Positions 6,477-13,935 of a stretch of 14,160 bases of DNA are shown piece after piece. The translations under genes were made by a program, and so were the position numbers. The DNA lies in contig CALGIA010000002.1 of assembly GCA_937916005.1 (NCBI GenBank), positions 1 through 14,160 of the forward strand, read 5' to 3'. The notes below the pieces were generated by a model. That model saw nothing but the letters and a program-made list of their open reading frames with translations. It did not search any database and was not told where the DNA came from. The first letter of the stretch is position 1, and each line of letters opens with the position of its first letter. The DNA is from an uncultured Rhodospirillaceae bacterium (GTDB lineage: Bacteria; Pseudomonadota; Alphaproteobacteria; MPNO01).

Positions 6477-7688
6477 ATGACTGTTCAGGGCGCGTTCGTA
6501 CTGGCCAAGGTGGATGACGGTTTCTTTCAGGATCCGTATCCCGTCTACCGTGAATTGCGGGATCAGTCCGAACCATGCCGCCAGCCCGACGGGACCTATT
6601 TCGTGGCGCGCTACGAAGATGTTTCGGCCATCCTCGGCGATGACGAACATTTCAGCTCCGACAAGAAAATCGACTTCAAGCCGAAATTCGGCGACGGCCC
6701 GCTCTACGAGCACCACACCACCTCGATCGTGTTCAATGATCCGCCCTACCATACGCGGGTCCGGCGATTGCTGACGCCGTTTTTCACGCCGCGAACCCTG
6801 AACGCCGTTGAGCCCGGCCTGGATGCCATGATCGACGGGGTGCTGGACCGGGCCGAGGAGACCGGTACGCTGGATCTGGTGAAGAATTTCGCCATTGAGG
6901 TTCCGCTGACCCTGATCGGCGATCTGCTGGGCGTGCCGGTGGCGGAACGGGCGCCGCTGAGAAACTGGGCCAATGTGATCCTCGGCGCGCTGGAGCCGGC
7001 GCTGAGCCCGGAACAGCTGGCGATCGGCAACAAGGCGGTGGACGATTTCAAGGATTACCTGCGCGATCTGATCGTCTGGAAACGGGGACGGCTTGCGGAA
7101 CGCGAGGAGTCGGATGTCCTGTCGGCGCTGCTGGCCGATCACGATACGGCGGACGGGCTGACCGAGAATGAGCTCATGCATAACTGCATCTTCCTGCTCA
7201 ATGCGGGGCATGACACCACGGCGACGCTGATCGCCAACGGCCTGGATCTTCTATTCCGGTTTCCCGATCAGATGGCGCGGCTGCGCGCCGACCCCAAGCT
7301 GATGAAAACCGCCATCGAGGAAATGCTGCGCTATGAAAGCCCGCTTCAGATAGGCAATCGCCGCGCCACCGCCGACGTTACCGTCCAGGGGCATAAATAT
7401 CCCGCCGGCACGTTTTTCCATATGGGGATCGGTTCGGCCAATCATGACGAACGGACGTTTCCCGACCCCGAAACATTCGATATTTCACGCCGGCCCAACC
7501 GCCATCTGGCATTTGGCAACGGCATCCACACCTGCGCCGGAAATTCCCTGTCGCGCATGGAGGCGACGCTGTCGTTCTCCAAACTGCTCGCCCGGTTCGG
7601 GACCATCGAACAAACCGGCCCCACAATCCGCGCGCCCCGCGCCAGGTTCCGGATCGTGTCGGAAATGCCGGTGCGGGTCGCGGTGTAA
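6477..7688 (+). CDS. Cytochrome P450, soluble bacterial class
   Basis: A 403-residue P450 without a membrane anchor, the usual length for bacterial enzymes. Counting from the ATG, the I-helix oxygen-activation motif AGHDTT is at 243-248, the ExxR pair is E282 and R285 (EEMLRYESP), and the heme-thiolate Cys is C353 in FGNGIHTCAGNSLSRME. NDPPYHTRVRRLL in the C-helix is also typical. It would insert one oxygen atom into a small organic substrate, by hydroxylation or O-demethylation. It needs electrons from a ferredoxin and reductase, neither of which is in the window, and there is no fused reductase domain. It lies 43 bases after UbiD with a good ribosome site. Its stop codon directly touches that of the convergent Rieske gene. 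I cannot assign a CYP family or substrate. Confidence 0.93.
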   Translation: MTVQGAFVLAKVDDGFFQDPYPVYRELRDQSEPCRQPDGTYFVARYEDVSAILGDDEHFSSDKKIDFKPKFGDGPLYEHHTTSIVFNDPPYHTRVRRLLTPFFTPRTLNAVEPGLDAMIDGVLDRAEETGTLDLVKNFAIEVPLTLIGDLLGVPVAERAPLRNWANVILGALEPALSPEQLAIGNKAVDDFKDYLRDLIVWKRGRLAEREESDVLSALLADHDTADGLTENELMHNCIFLLNAGHDTTATLIANGLDLLFRFPDQMARLRADPKLMKTAIEEMLRYESPLQIGNRRATADVTVQGHKYPAGTFFHMGIGSANHDERTFPDPETFDISRRPNRHLAFGNGIHTCAGNSLSRMEATLSFSKLLARFGTIEQTGPTIRAPRARFRIVSEMPVRVAV

Positions 7689-8726
7689 TCAGGCGTTTTC
7701 CGCCGCGATGCGCGCGTCGATCATGCGGCGGATATTGATGCCCGGCCCGTCGGTGGTGATGTCCACTTCGTGGGGGGAGGGGAAGCGGTCGTAATTTACC
7801 TGCTGGGCGTCGAACACGACGACATCTTCCATGAAAACATTGCGGAACCCGACCCGGTAAAGCTCGTCGACTTCCTTGCTGTCCTGGGCGAAATGGCGGG
7901 CGTGGGCATAGAAGTAGTGGCAGGTGGTTTCGGTCTCCGGCGTGACGGTGTTCAGGTTGTGAAATTCGATCCCCTGGCTGTAATCGCCGTCCGGCGCGCC
8001 GGTCCCGGCCACGGCGACGCCGACAAAGACGTCCGAATTGGCGGGCAGGCTGGTTTCAACAATCTGCCAGCGGTCCACATTGCCGTGATAGCCGGGGACA
8101 TTGTGATGCAGGAAACCGACATACATGTCGGGCGGTGGGGAATCCATGATCCAGCGGGTCATGAATACCCGGTCCTCGCCCCGGTCCGTGGTGATGGGAA
8201 ATTTCACCACCGCATCGGTGCCGATGGTGGTTTCATGCACGAAACTCAGGTGAGACAGGTCAAGAAGATTGTCGGTTACAAGCTTGTAATCGCAATGTAA
8301 ATAAAACGGCGGGTCGCCCTTGATGGTGCGCCAGTCGGGATTTTCCATCCACCACCAATCGGGTATCAGGGACTCGTCCGCCAGCTCCGGATCGCCCATC
8401 CAGATCCATATCCATTGGTGCCGCTCGATGACGGGATAGCTCTTGATCCGCGCATCGGGTGGGATGGTGGATTGACCCGGGACCAGAACGCATTGTCCCG
8501 CCGCGTCGAAGGTCAGCCCGTGATAGCCGCACTGCAGATGGTCGCCGTTCACTCGGCCCCTGGACAGGGGCAGAGAGCGATGGCAGCACCGGTCTTCCAG
8601 CGCGGCCGGCGATCCATCGGCGGTGCGGTAAAGAACCACCGGCTCGTTCAACAGGGTCCGCGCGAACGGCGTTTCCCCCACCTCATGGTTCCAGGCCGCC
8701 GCGTACCATGTGTTTCGCATAAACAT
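7689..8726 (-). CDS. Rieske non-heme iron oxygenase, VanA/dicamba O-demethylase-like
   Basis: The oxygenase component of a class I Rieske system, 345 residues, close to vanillate O-demethylase VanA and dicamba monooxygenase in length. The Rieske [2Fe-2S] ligands are C47, H49, C66 and H69 (C-x-H-16-C-x-x-H, in DRCCHRSLP and LQCGYHG). The catalytic iron site is H159 and H164 in DLSHLSFVH, with a C-terminal Asp, probably D301 (FMEDVVVFD). D156 is the expected bridge between subunits, and N153 matches the conserved Asn. It would hydroxylate or O-demethylate an aromatic acid or ether. The partner reductase (VanB-like) is not in the window. Its start lies 4 bases after the apt stop codon on the same strand, so translation is probably coupled. 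A second in-frame ATG at 8720 is an alternative start. The substrate is not determinable. Confidence 0.92.
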   Translation of the reverse strand: MFMRNTWYAAAWNHEVGETPFARTLLNEPVVLYRTADGSPAALEDRCCHRSLPLSRGRVNGDHLQCGYHGLTFDAAGQCVLVPGQSTIPPDARIKSYPVIERHQWIWIWMGDPELADESLIPDWWWMENPDWRTIKGDPPFYLHCDYKLVTDNLLDLSHLSFVHETTIGTDAVVKFPITTDRGEDRVFMTRWIMDSPPPDMYVGFLHHNVPGYHGNVDRWQIVETSLPANSDVFVGVAVAGTGAPDGDYSQGIEFHNLNTVTPETETTCHYFYAHARHFAQDSKEVDELYRVGFRNVFMEDVVVFDAQQVNYDRFPSPHEVDITTDGPGINIRRMIDARIAAENA

Positions 8727-8730
8727 GGGT

Positions 8731-9246
8731 TCACTCGTCGTAGGTGATAAGGGTGCTTACCGGCGCGTCGATCCGGTCGCGCCCGTTGAGGAATGTCAGC
8801 TCGATGATGCAGGCCACGCCGCACACGTTCGCCCCGACCCGGTTCAACAACTCGATCGTGGCTTCCATGGTGCCGCCGGTGGCCAGCAGGTCATCCAGCA
8901 CGACGACGCGCTGGCCCGGTTCGATGGCATTGTCCTGTATTTCGATCGTGTCGGTGCCGTATTCCAGATCATAGCTGTGGGAAATCGTCCCGCCCGGCAA
9001 CTTGCCTTTCTTGCGCACCATGGTGAAGCCGCATCCCAGATGCAGCGCCAACGGCGCGGCGACCAGAAAGCCGCGGGATTCGATCCCGATCAGGCGGTCG
9101 GGCTTATAGCCGCGGATGGCGTCGGCCATCTGATCCACGGTTTCGCGCCAGGCGTCGGCATGCTGCAGCAACGTGGAAATATCGTAAAACAGAATTCCCG
9201 GCTTGGGAAAATCCGGTATTTCCGCGATATGGTCTTTTAAATTCAT
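8731..9246 (-). CDS. apt: Adenine phosphoribosyltransferase
   Basis: A 171-residue enzyme, matching the usual length of Apt, which makes AMP and pyrophosphate from adenine and PRPP in purine salvage. The PRPP-binding motif VVVLDDLLATGGT is at residues 114-126. The N-terminal IPDFPKPGILFYDIS, the GIESRGF strand-loop and KKGKLPG flexible loop are all characteristic of Apt. The frame is open to 9381, but the first 45 residues are not Apt-like. The ATG at 9246 gives the standard N-terminus and has an AAGGAA upstream, somewhat far at about 11 bases. The Rieske oxygenase gene follows 4 bases later, an unusual partner for a purine salvage gene. The gene is divergent from the TRAP operon, with 155 bases between the starts. 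Confidence 0.95.
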   Translation of the reverse strand: MNLKDHIAEIPDFPKPGILFYDISTLLQHADAWRETVDQMADAIRGYKPDRLIGIESRGFLVAAPLALHLGCGFTMVRKKGKLPGGTISHSYDLEYGTDTIEIQDNAIEPGQRVVVLDDLLATGGTMEATIELLNRVGANVCGVACIIELTFLNGRDRIDAPVSTLITYDE

Positions 9247-9340
9247 ATTTTTCGCAATTCCTTGAAAACCCGTCCCGTCGCGGGCCCGGCATGTTACAGA
9301 CACGAACGCCCCGCCGTCCAGAATAGTTCGCCCCGTCGTA

Positions 9341-9369
9341 TTGACAGGCTTCAAGCTTCCCAGCATCTT
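9341..9369 (+). promoter_or_regulatory. Candidate sigma-70 promoter of the TRAP operon
   Basis: A perfect -35 hexamer TTGACA at 9341-9346 is followed after 17 bases by CATCTT (9364-9369), a -10 box matching at only three of six positions. It lies 32 bases before the ATG of the TAXI binding protein. The weak -10 leaves room for activation by a regulator. Confidence 0.4.
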
Positions 9370-9390
9370 CGCATGGGACATTTTCCAACC

Positions 9391-9395
9391 GGGAG
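9391..9395 (+). promoter_or_regulatory. Ribosome binding site of the TAXI binding protein gene
   Basis: GGGAG followed by 6 bases and the ATG at 9402. It fixes the start at the beginning of the signal peptide and predicts strong expression, as expected for a periplasmic binding protein. Confidence 0.6.
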
Positions 9396-9401
9396 TCAGC
9401 C

Positions 9402-10382
9402 ATGAAGAAGCTTATTGTCGCGGCCGCGGCGATCGCCATTACCGGCGGCGTATATGCATCCGTCGGCGCTAAGCGCGCCGAAGCCCAGCAACGCTTTATA
9501 ACCATCGGCACCGGTGGCGTCACGGGGGTCTATTATCCAACCGGCGGCGCAATCTGCCGGCTGGTCAATCGGGGGCGCAAGGGCCACGGCACCAGATGTT
9601 CGGTCGAAAGCACGGGCGGTTCGATCTACAATCTCAACACCATTCGCGCCGGCGAACTCGATATGGGAATCGCCCAGTCCGATTGGCAATTTCACGCCTA
9701 TCACGGCACCAGCAAATTCAAGGATAGGGGCGCCAACAAGGATTTGCGCGCGGTGTTCTCGGTCCATGCCGAGTCGTTTACCGTGGTTGCCCGCAAGGAT
9801 TCAGGCATCCGCAACTTCGCCGATCTCAAGGGCAAGCGCGTCAATGTGGGTAATCCGGGGTCCGGGCAGCGCGGCACCATGGAAGTCCTGATGGGCGCCA
9901 TGGGCTGGAAAATGTCCGATTTCGCCCTGGCATCGGAACTCAAATCATCCGAGCAATCCCAGGCGCTGTGCGACAACAAGGTCGACGCCATTGTGTTCAC
10001 CGTCGGCCATCCCAACGGCTCGATCAAGGAAGCCACCACCACCTGCGACACCATGCTGGTCCCGGTCACCGGGGCTGCAATCGACAAGCTGGTCAAGGAC
10101 AATGGTTATTATGATCACGCCTCCATCCCGGGCGGGATGTACCGGGGCAACAAGGAAGCGGTCAAAACCTTCGGCGTGAAGGCGACCCTTGTGTCATCGA
10201 GCAAATTGTCGGCCGATATCGTCTATCAGGTGGTCAAGGCGGTGTTCGAAAATTTCGATTCGTTCCGTCGCCTGCATCCGGCTTTCAGTAATCTGGACAA
10301 ACGCAACATGACCAGGGGCGCCCTGTCTGCGCCGCTTCATGCCGGCGCTCTGCGCTACTACAAGGAAAAGGGGCTGCTGTAG
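9402..10382 (+). CDS. TAXI-family TRAP transporter solute-binding protein
   Basis: A 326-residue periplasmic receptor of the TRAP-associated extracytoplasmic immunogenic (TAXI) family. It starts with a Sec signal peptide (MKKLIVAAAAIAITGG), with likely cleavage near A28|Q29. The mature N-terminus FITIGTGGVTGVYYPTGGAI is the classic TAXI opening. STGGSIYNLNTIRAGELDMG, FADLKGKRVNVGNPGSGQ and the central Gly-Ser loop are further family marks. It would capture an organic acid in the periplasm and deliver it to the fused permease encoded 15 bases downstream. Known TAXI ligands include glutamate/glutamine-like molecules and 2-oxoglutarate, but most are unassigned, so the ligand here is unknown. Its place beside decarboxylase and oxygenase genes suggests it supplies their substrate; that is inference. 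Confidence 0.93.
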   Translation: MKKLIVAAAAIAITGGVYASVGAKRAEAQQRFITIGTGGVTGVYYPTGGAICRLVNRGRKGHGTRCSVESTGGSIYNLNTIRAGELDMGIAQSDWQFHAYHGTSKFKDRGANKDLRAVFSVHAESFTVVARKDSGIRNFADLKGKRVNVGNPGSGQRGTMEVLMGAMGWKMSDFALASELKSSEQSQALCDNKVDAIVFTVGHPNGSIKEATTTCDTMLVPVTGAAIDKLVKDNGYYDHASIPGGMYRGNKEAVKTFGVKATLVSSSKLSADIVYQVVKAVFENFDSFRRLHPAFSNLDKRNMTRGALSAPLHAGALRYYKEKGLL

Positions 10383-10397
10383 AACAGCCGACGGCGC

Positions 10398-12995
10398 GTG
10401 AACACTGAAACAACGGACGGTCACGCGCCGTCCGCCGCCCCTCCGGACGGCACACTCCATGACATCGTCGCCGAGGCCGATACCGGCGCTCGTGCGCCCG
10501 GCGGCGCATCCTCGGCGATCATCGTCGGGACCGCACTGTTCTGGTCGCTGTTCCAGCTTTGGTACGCATCGCCGTTACCGTTCCTGGTCGCCAGGTTCGG
10601 CGTGGCGGTGCTCAATGATACGCAGGCCCGTTCGATCCATCTGGCGTTTGCCGTGTTTCTGGCTTTTTTGGCCTTTCCCGCGTTCAAACGCTCGCCGCGC
10701 CACCGGATTCCCGTCTCCGATTGGCTGTTTGCGCTGACGGGCGCATTTTGCGCGGGCTATTTCTTCTTGTTCTACCGCGCGCTTGCCGACCGTCCCGGCG
10801 CGCCCATCGCGGTCGATATCGTGGTCGCGGTCGCCGGCATGATTCTGTTGCTGGAAGCCACCCGGCGGACGCTGGGGCCGCCGCTGATGGTGGTGGCCCT
10901 TATATTCCTGATTTATGTCTTCGGCGGGCCTCATATGCCCGACGTGATCGCCCATAAGGGCGCGTCGCTGTCCAAGACCATGTCCCATCAATGGCTGACC
11001 ACCGAAGGCGTGTTCGGCGTGGCTCTCGGCGTCTCGACCAGCTTCGTGTTCCTGTTCGTGCTGTTTGGCTCCATGCTCGACCGGGCAGGGGCGGGGAATT
11101 ATTTCATCAAGGTCGCGTTCTCCCTGCTGGGCCATTTGCGCGGCGGGCCGGCCAAGGCCGCCGTACTGTCATCCGGATTGACCGGACTGATTTCCGGGTC
11201 GTCGATCGCCAATGTGGTGACCACCGGCACTTTCACCATCCCCCTGATGAAACGGGTCGGGTTCCCGGCCGAAAAGGCCGGCGCCGTCGAAGTCGCTTCT
11301 TCCGTCAATGGCCAGCTCATGCCGCCGGTCATGGGCGCCGCCGCGTTTCTGATGGTCGAATATGTCGGCATTTCCTATGTGGACGTCATCAGGCACGCCT
11401 TCCTGCCAGCGCTGATCTCCTACATCGCGCTGCTCTATATCGTCCATCTGGAGGCGTTGAAGGCCGATATGCAGGGGCTGCCCCGGCGTGGCAGCTTCAC
11501 CCTGGTCGGTGGGCTTGTGACCGCCGGCCTGACCTTCGCCGGGCTGGTGATCCTGGCGGGCGTGGTCTATTGGGGCGTGGGATGGGTCAAGGGCGCGTTC
11601 GGCGGCGCGGCGAGCTGGGTCATCGGCCTGCTGGTGCTTGTGGTTTATGTGGCGCTGCTGCGCTTCGCCGCCGCCTATCCCGAATTGGAACTGGATGATC
11701 CGGACGCGCCGGTGATTGAACTGCCCGAAATCGGGGCGACGGTGAAGACCGGGCTGCATTATCTTCTGCCGGTGGTCCTGTTGATCTGGTGCCTGATGAT
11801 CGAACGCCTGTCGCCCGGATTGTCGGCGTTCTGGGCGTCGGCCTTCATGATCTTCATCTTGCTGACCCAGCGACCGATTACAGCAATGTTTCGCGGCTCC
11901 GGCCATGTGGGCGCGGAAATCCGGCGGGGCGTCGCGGATCTGGCGGGCGGGCTGGTGGCGGGCGCGCGCAACATGATCGGCATCGGCGTCGCCACGGCCA
12001 CGGCGGGGATCGTGGTCGGCACGGTTTCACTGACCGGCGTCGGGCTGGTGATGACCGAGTTCGTGGAGCTGATTTCCGGCGGTAATGTGATCCTGATGCT
12101 GGTCTTTACCGCCATGATCAGCCTGGTCCTCGGCATGGGGCTGCCGACCACGGCCAATTATATCGTGGTGGCGACATTGATGGCCCCCGTGATCGTTACC
12201 GTTGGCGCGCAGAGCGGACTCGTGGTGCCGCTGATCGCGGTGCATCTGTTCGTGTTCTATTTCGGCATCATGGCCGATGTGACGCCGCCGGTCGGGCTGG
12301 CAAGCTTCGCGGCCGCGGCCATTTCGGGTGCGGATCCGATCCGTACGGGGGTTGCCGCGTTCTATTACAGCATGCGCACGGTGGCGCTGCCCTTCATCTT
12401 CATCTTCAACACGGAATTGCTGCTGATCGGCGTCGATAGCTGGATCCAGCTGCTGGTGGTCGCCGTCAGCGCGACGGTCGCCATGCTGGTTTTCGCCGCC
12501 GCCACGCAGGGTTATTTCCTGGTCCGCAGCAAATGGTGGGAAAGTCTCGCCCTGTTGCTGGTCGCCTTCACCCTGTTTCGGCCGAGCTATTGGCTGGATG
12601 TGATCCAGCCGCCCTTTACGGCCGGGAATCCGTCCAACATCGTCGCCATTGCCGAAAGCCTGCCCGCGGGAGCGGTCCTGCGGCTTCAGGCGGAAGGGCT
12701 CAATGTGGATGGCGATATGGCGCGCACCACGGCCCAGCTTCCCCTGGGACCGTCCGGGCCGGGCGCCAAGCGGCTCCAATCGGCGGGTCTGATCATTCGG
12801 ATCGATGGCGGCAAGGCGCTGACCGAATTGCCCGAACACGGGAGTGCGGCGGCGAAATCAGGTATCGACATGGATTGGACCGTTACCAGCGTGATGCTGG
12901 CCGTGGATCGGCCCGCCAAGCAATGGCTGTATCTGCCCGCGCTGCTTCTGCTCGGCATCGTGATGCTGGTGCAGCGCCGCCGCCGCGCCCGATGA
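10398..12995 (+). CDS. TRAP transporter fused permease (DctQM-type, TAXI-associated) with C-terminal DUF3394-like region
   Basis: An 865-residue inner-membrane protein in which the small (DctQ-like) and large (DctM-like) TRAP permease subunits are one chain, as usual for TAXI systems. The first part, roughly residues 30-160, gives the extra helices. The DctM core follows, with SGSSIANVVTTGTFTIPLMK at residues 266-285, QLMPPVMGAAAFLMVEY, and the second signature GLPTTANYIVVATLMAP from G581. These loops form the sodium and substrate sites. From about residue 710 a soluble-looking segment, probably DUF3394, is followed by a last helix (LYLPALLLLGIVMLV) and an Arg-rich end. The start is GTG at 10398, since no in-frame ATG lies in the N-terminal part, and its ribosome site is weak. 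The stop codon overlaps the start of the lipoprotein gene. Confidence 0.93.
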   Translation: MNTETTDGHAPSAAPPDGTLHDIVAEADTGARAPGGASSAIIVGTALFWSLFQLWYASPLPFLVARFGVAVLNDTQARSIHLAFAVFLAFLAFPAFKRSPRHRIPVSDWLFALTGAFCAGYFFLFYRALADRPGAPIAVDIVVAVAGMILLLEATRRTLGPPLMVVALIFLIYVFGGPHMPDVIAHKGASLSKTMSHQWLTTEGVFGVALGVSTSFVFLFVLFGSMLDRAGAGNYFIKVAFSLLGHLRGGPAKAAVLSSGLTGLISGSSIANVVTTGTFTIPLMKRVGFPAEKAGAVEVASSVNGQLMPPVMGAAAFLMVEYVGISYVDVIRHAFLPALISYIALLYIVHLEALKADMQGLPRRGSFTLVGGLVTAGLTFAGLVILAGVVYWGVGWVKGAFGGAASWVIGLLVLVVYVALLRFAAAYPELELDDPDAPVIELPEIGATVKTGLHYLLPVVLLIWCLMIERLSPGLSAFWASAFMIFILLTQRPITAMFRGSGHVGAEIRRGVADLAGGLVAGARNMIGIGVATATAGIVVGTVSLTGVGLVMTEFVELISGGNVILMLVFTAMISLVLGMGLPTTANYIVVATLMAPVIVTVGAQSGLVVPLIAVHLFVFYFGIMADVTPPVGLASFAAAAISGADPIRTGVAAFYYSMRTVALPFIFIFNTELLLIGVDSWIQLLVVAVSATVAMLVFAAATQGYFLVRSKWWESLALLLVAFTLFRPSYWLDVIQPPFTAGNPSNIVAIAESLPAGAVLRLQAEGLNVDGDMARTTAQLPLGPSGPGAKRLQSAGLIIRIDGGKALTELPEHGSAAAKSGIDMDWTVTSVMLAVDRPAKQWLYLPALLLLGIVMLVQRRRRAR

Positions 12996-13840
12996 TCAGG
13001 TTATCCGTATTCCTGGCGGTCATGTTGGCCGGCTGCGCGTCGGAACAGCCTCCCATCCCTATTCCCGAAACAGTGATGATTCCATCAGGCGCCTTCATTC
13101 GCGGGTCCGGTCGTGCGGAGCGCGAGGCCGCCTACCAGTTGGATGAGCGCGCCTATGGTCACTCGGTCACCCGAACCGGACGCTGGTATGAAAGCGAGGT
13201 AAAACGCGGCAGGGTCACGCTGCCCGCTTTCCGGATTACGCGTACCGTGATCACCAACCGCCAATATGCCGCCTTCATATCAGCAACCGGGCATCCCGCA
13301 CCGGATGTGTCGCGCAAGGTCTGGAAATCCTATCGCCTGAACCATCCCTTTTCCCGGACAAGGCGCCATGGCTGGACCGGCGACCAGCCGCCGGCGGGGC
13401 GGGAAGATCATCCCGTCGTGCTGGTGTCCCACGGCGACGCCCGCGCCTATGCCAAGTGGGTTGGCGGCGTTACCAAAGCGGTCTGGCGTCTGCCCGGCGA
13501 GGCGGAGTGGGAAAAAGCGGTCCGGGGCGTCGATGGGCGGCGGTTTCCCTGGGGCGATGAATTCGATCCCGCCCGCTTGAACAGCGCGGACACGGGGCCA
13601 TTCGATACGGTTCCGGTGGGCACCTTTTCGGCTGGAGTGGGGCCGTTTGGTGTACTCGACGGCGCGGGCCAAGTCTATGAATGGACCTCGACGCCGCTGG
13701 GGTCCGCCCGGTTCGTGGTCAAGGGCGGTTCCTGGGACGATAAGGGATGCGGCGTCTGCCGGCCGGCTGCGCGCCATGGCCGTCCCGTTGATATAAAGCA
13801 TATTCTGATCGGATTTCGCCTGGTTCGGAAAGCGTTCTAA
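12992..13840 (+). CDS. Lipoprotein with formylglycine-generating-enzyme (FGE-sulfatase) fold
   Basis: A 282-residue protein starting at the ATG that overlaps the permease stop (ATGA), so translation is coupled. MIRLSVFLAVMLAGC is a short lipoprotein signal with lipobox LAGC and lipidated C15. The rest is an FGE-sulfatase/SUMF1 domain: MIPSGAFIRGS, RTVITNRQYAAFISATG, WRLPGEAEWEKAVRG, FPWGDEFD, DTVPVGTF, GAGQVYEWTST, VVKGGSWDD and the final GFRLVRKAF. True aerobic FGE uses two cysteines soon after GGSY. Here those places are not Cys (D249, D250), but a C253-x-x-C256 pair lies close by. It is therefore probably not a sulfatase activator of the usual kind. It could be a structural or binding domain, or a different oxidase, as in other members of this fold. 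The role of an envelope-anchored FGE-like protein in a TRAP operon is unknown. Confidence 0.85.
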   Translation: MIRLSVFLAVMLAGCASEQPPIPIPETVMIPSGAFIRGSGRAEREAAYQLDERAYGHSVTRTGRWYESEVKRGRVTLPAFRITRTVITNRQYAAFISATGHPAPDVSRKVWKSYRLNHPFSRTRRHGWTGDQPPAGREDHPVVLVSHGDARAYAKWVGGVTKAVWRLPGEAEWEKAVRGVDGRRFPWGDEFDPARLNSADTGPFDTVPVGTFSAGVGPFGVLDGAGQVYEWTSTPLGSARFVVKGGSWDDKGCGVCRPAARHGRPVDIKHILIGFRLVRKAF

Positions 13841-13935
13841 CGACCTCACGGCGAATTTACTCAAGGTTACCCCACAGGACCGGGTTAACGGGTTATGCTG
13901 GCATCAGAAGCGTTAAATCGCCGGAAACATATGAA

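Noticed and set aside
6264..7211. 315-codon minus-strand frame across the UbiD-P450 junction
   Set aside because: It opposes two recognisable enzymes and has no recognisable domain or ribosome site.
9247..9381. 45-residue N-terminal extension of Apt
   Set aside because: Not Apt-like and it runs across the divergent promoter region; the ATG at 9246 gives the normal length.
12027..12839. 270-codon minus-strand frame opposite the TRAP permease
   Set aside because: The product is His/Gln/Asp/Arg-rich, as expected from antisense of hydrophobic codons.
12533..12991. N-terminal extension of the FGE-like lipoprotein frame
   Set aside because: It overlaps the permease, is Arg/Gly-rich, and would bury the lipoprotein signal that begins at 12992.
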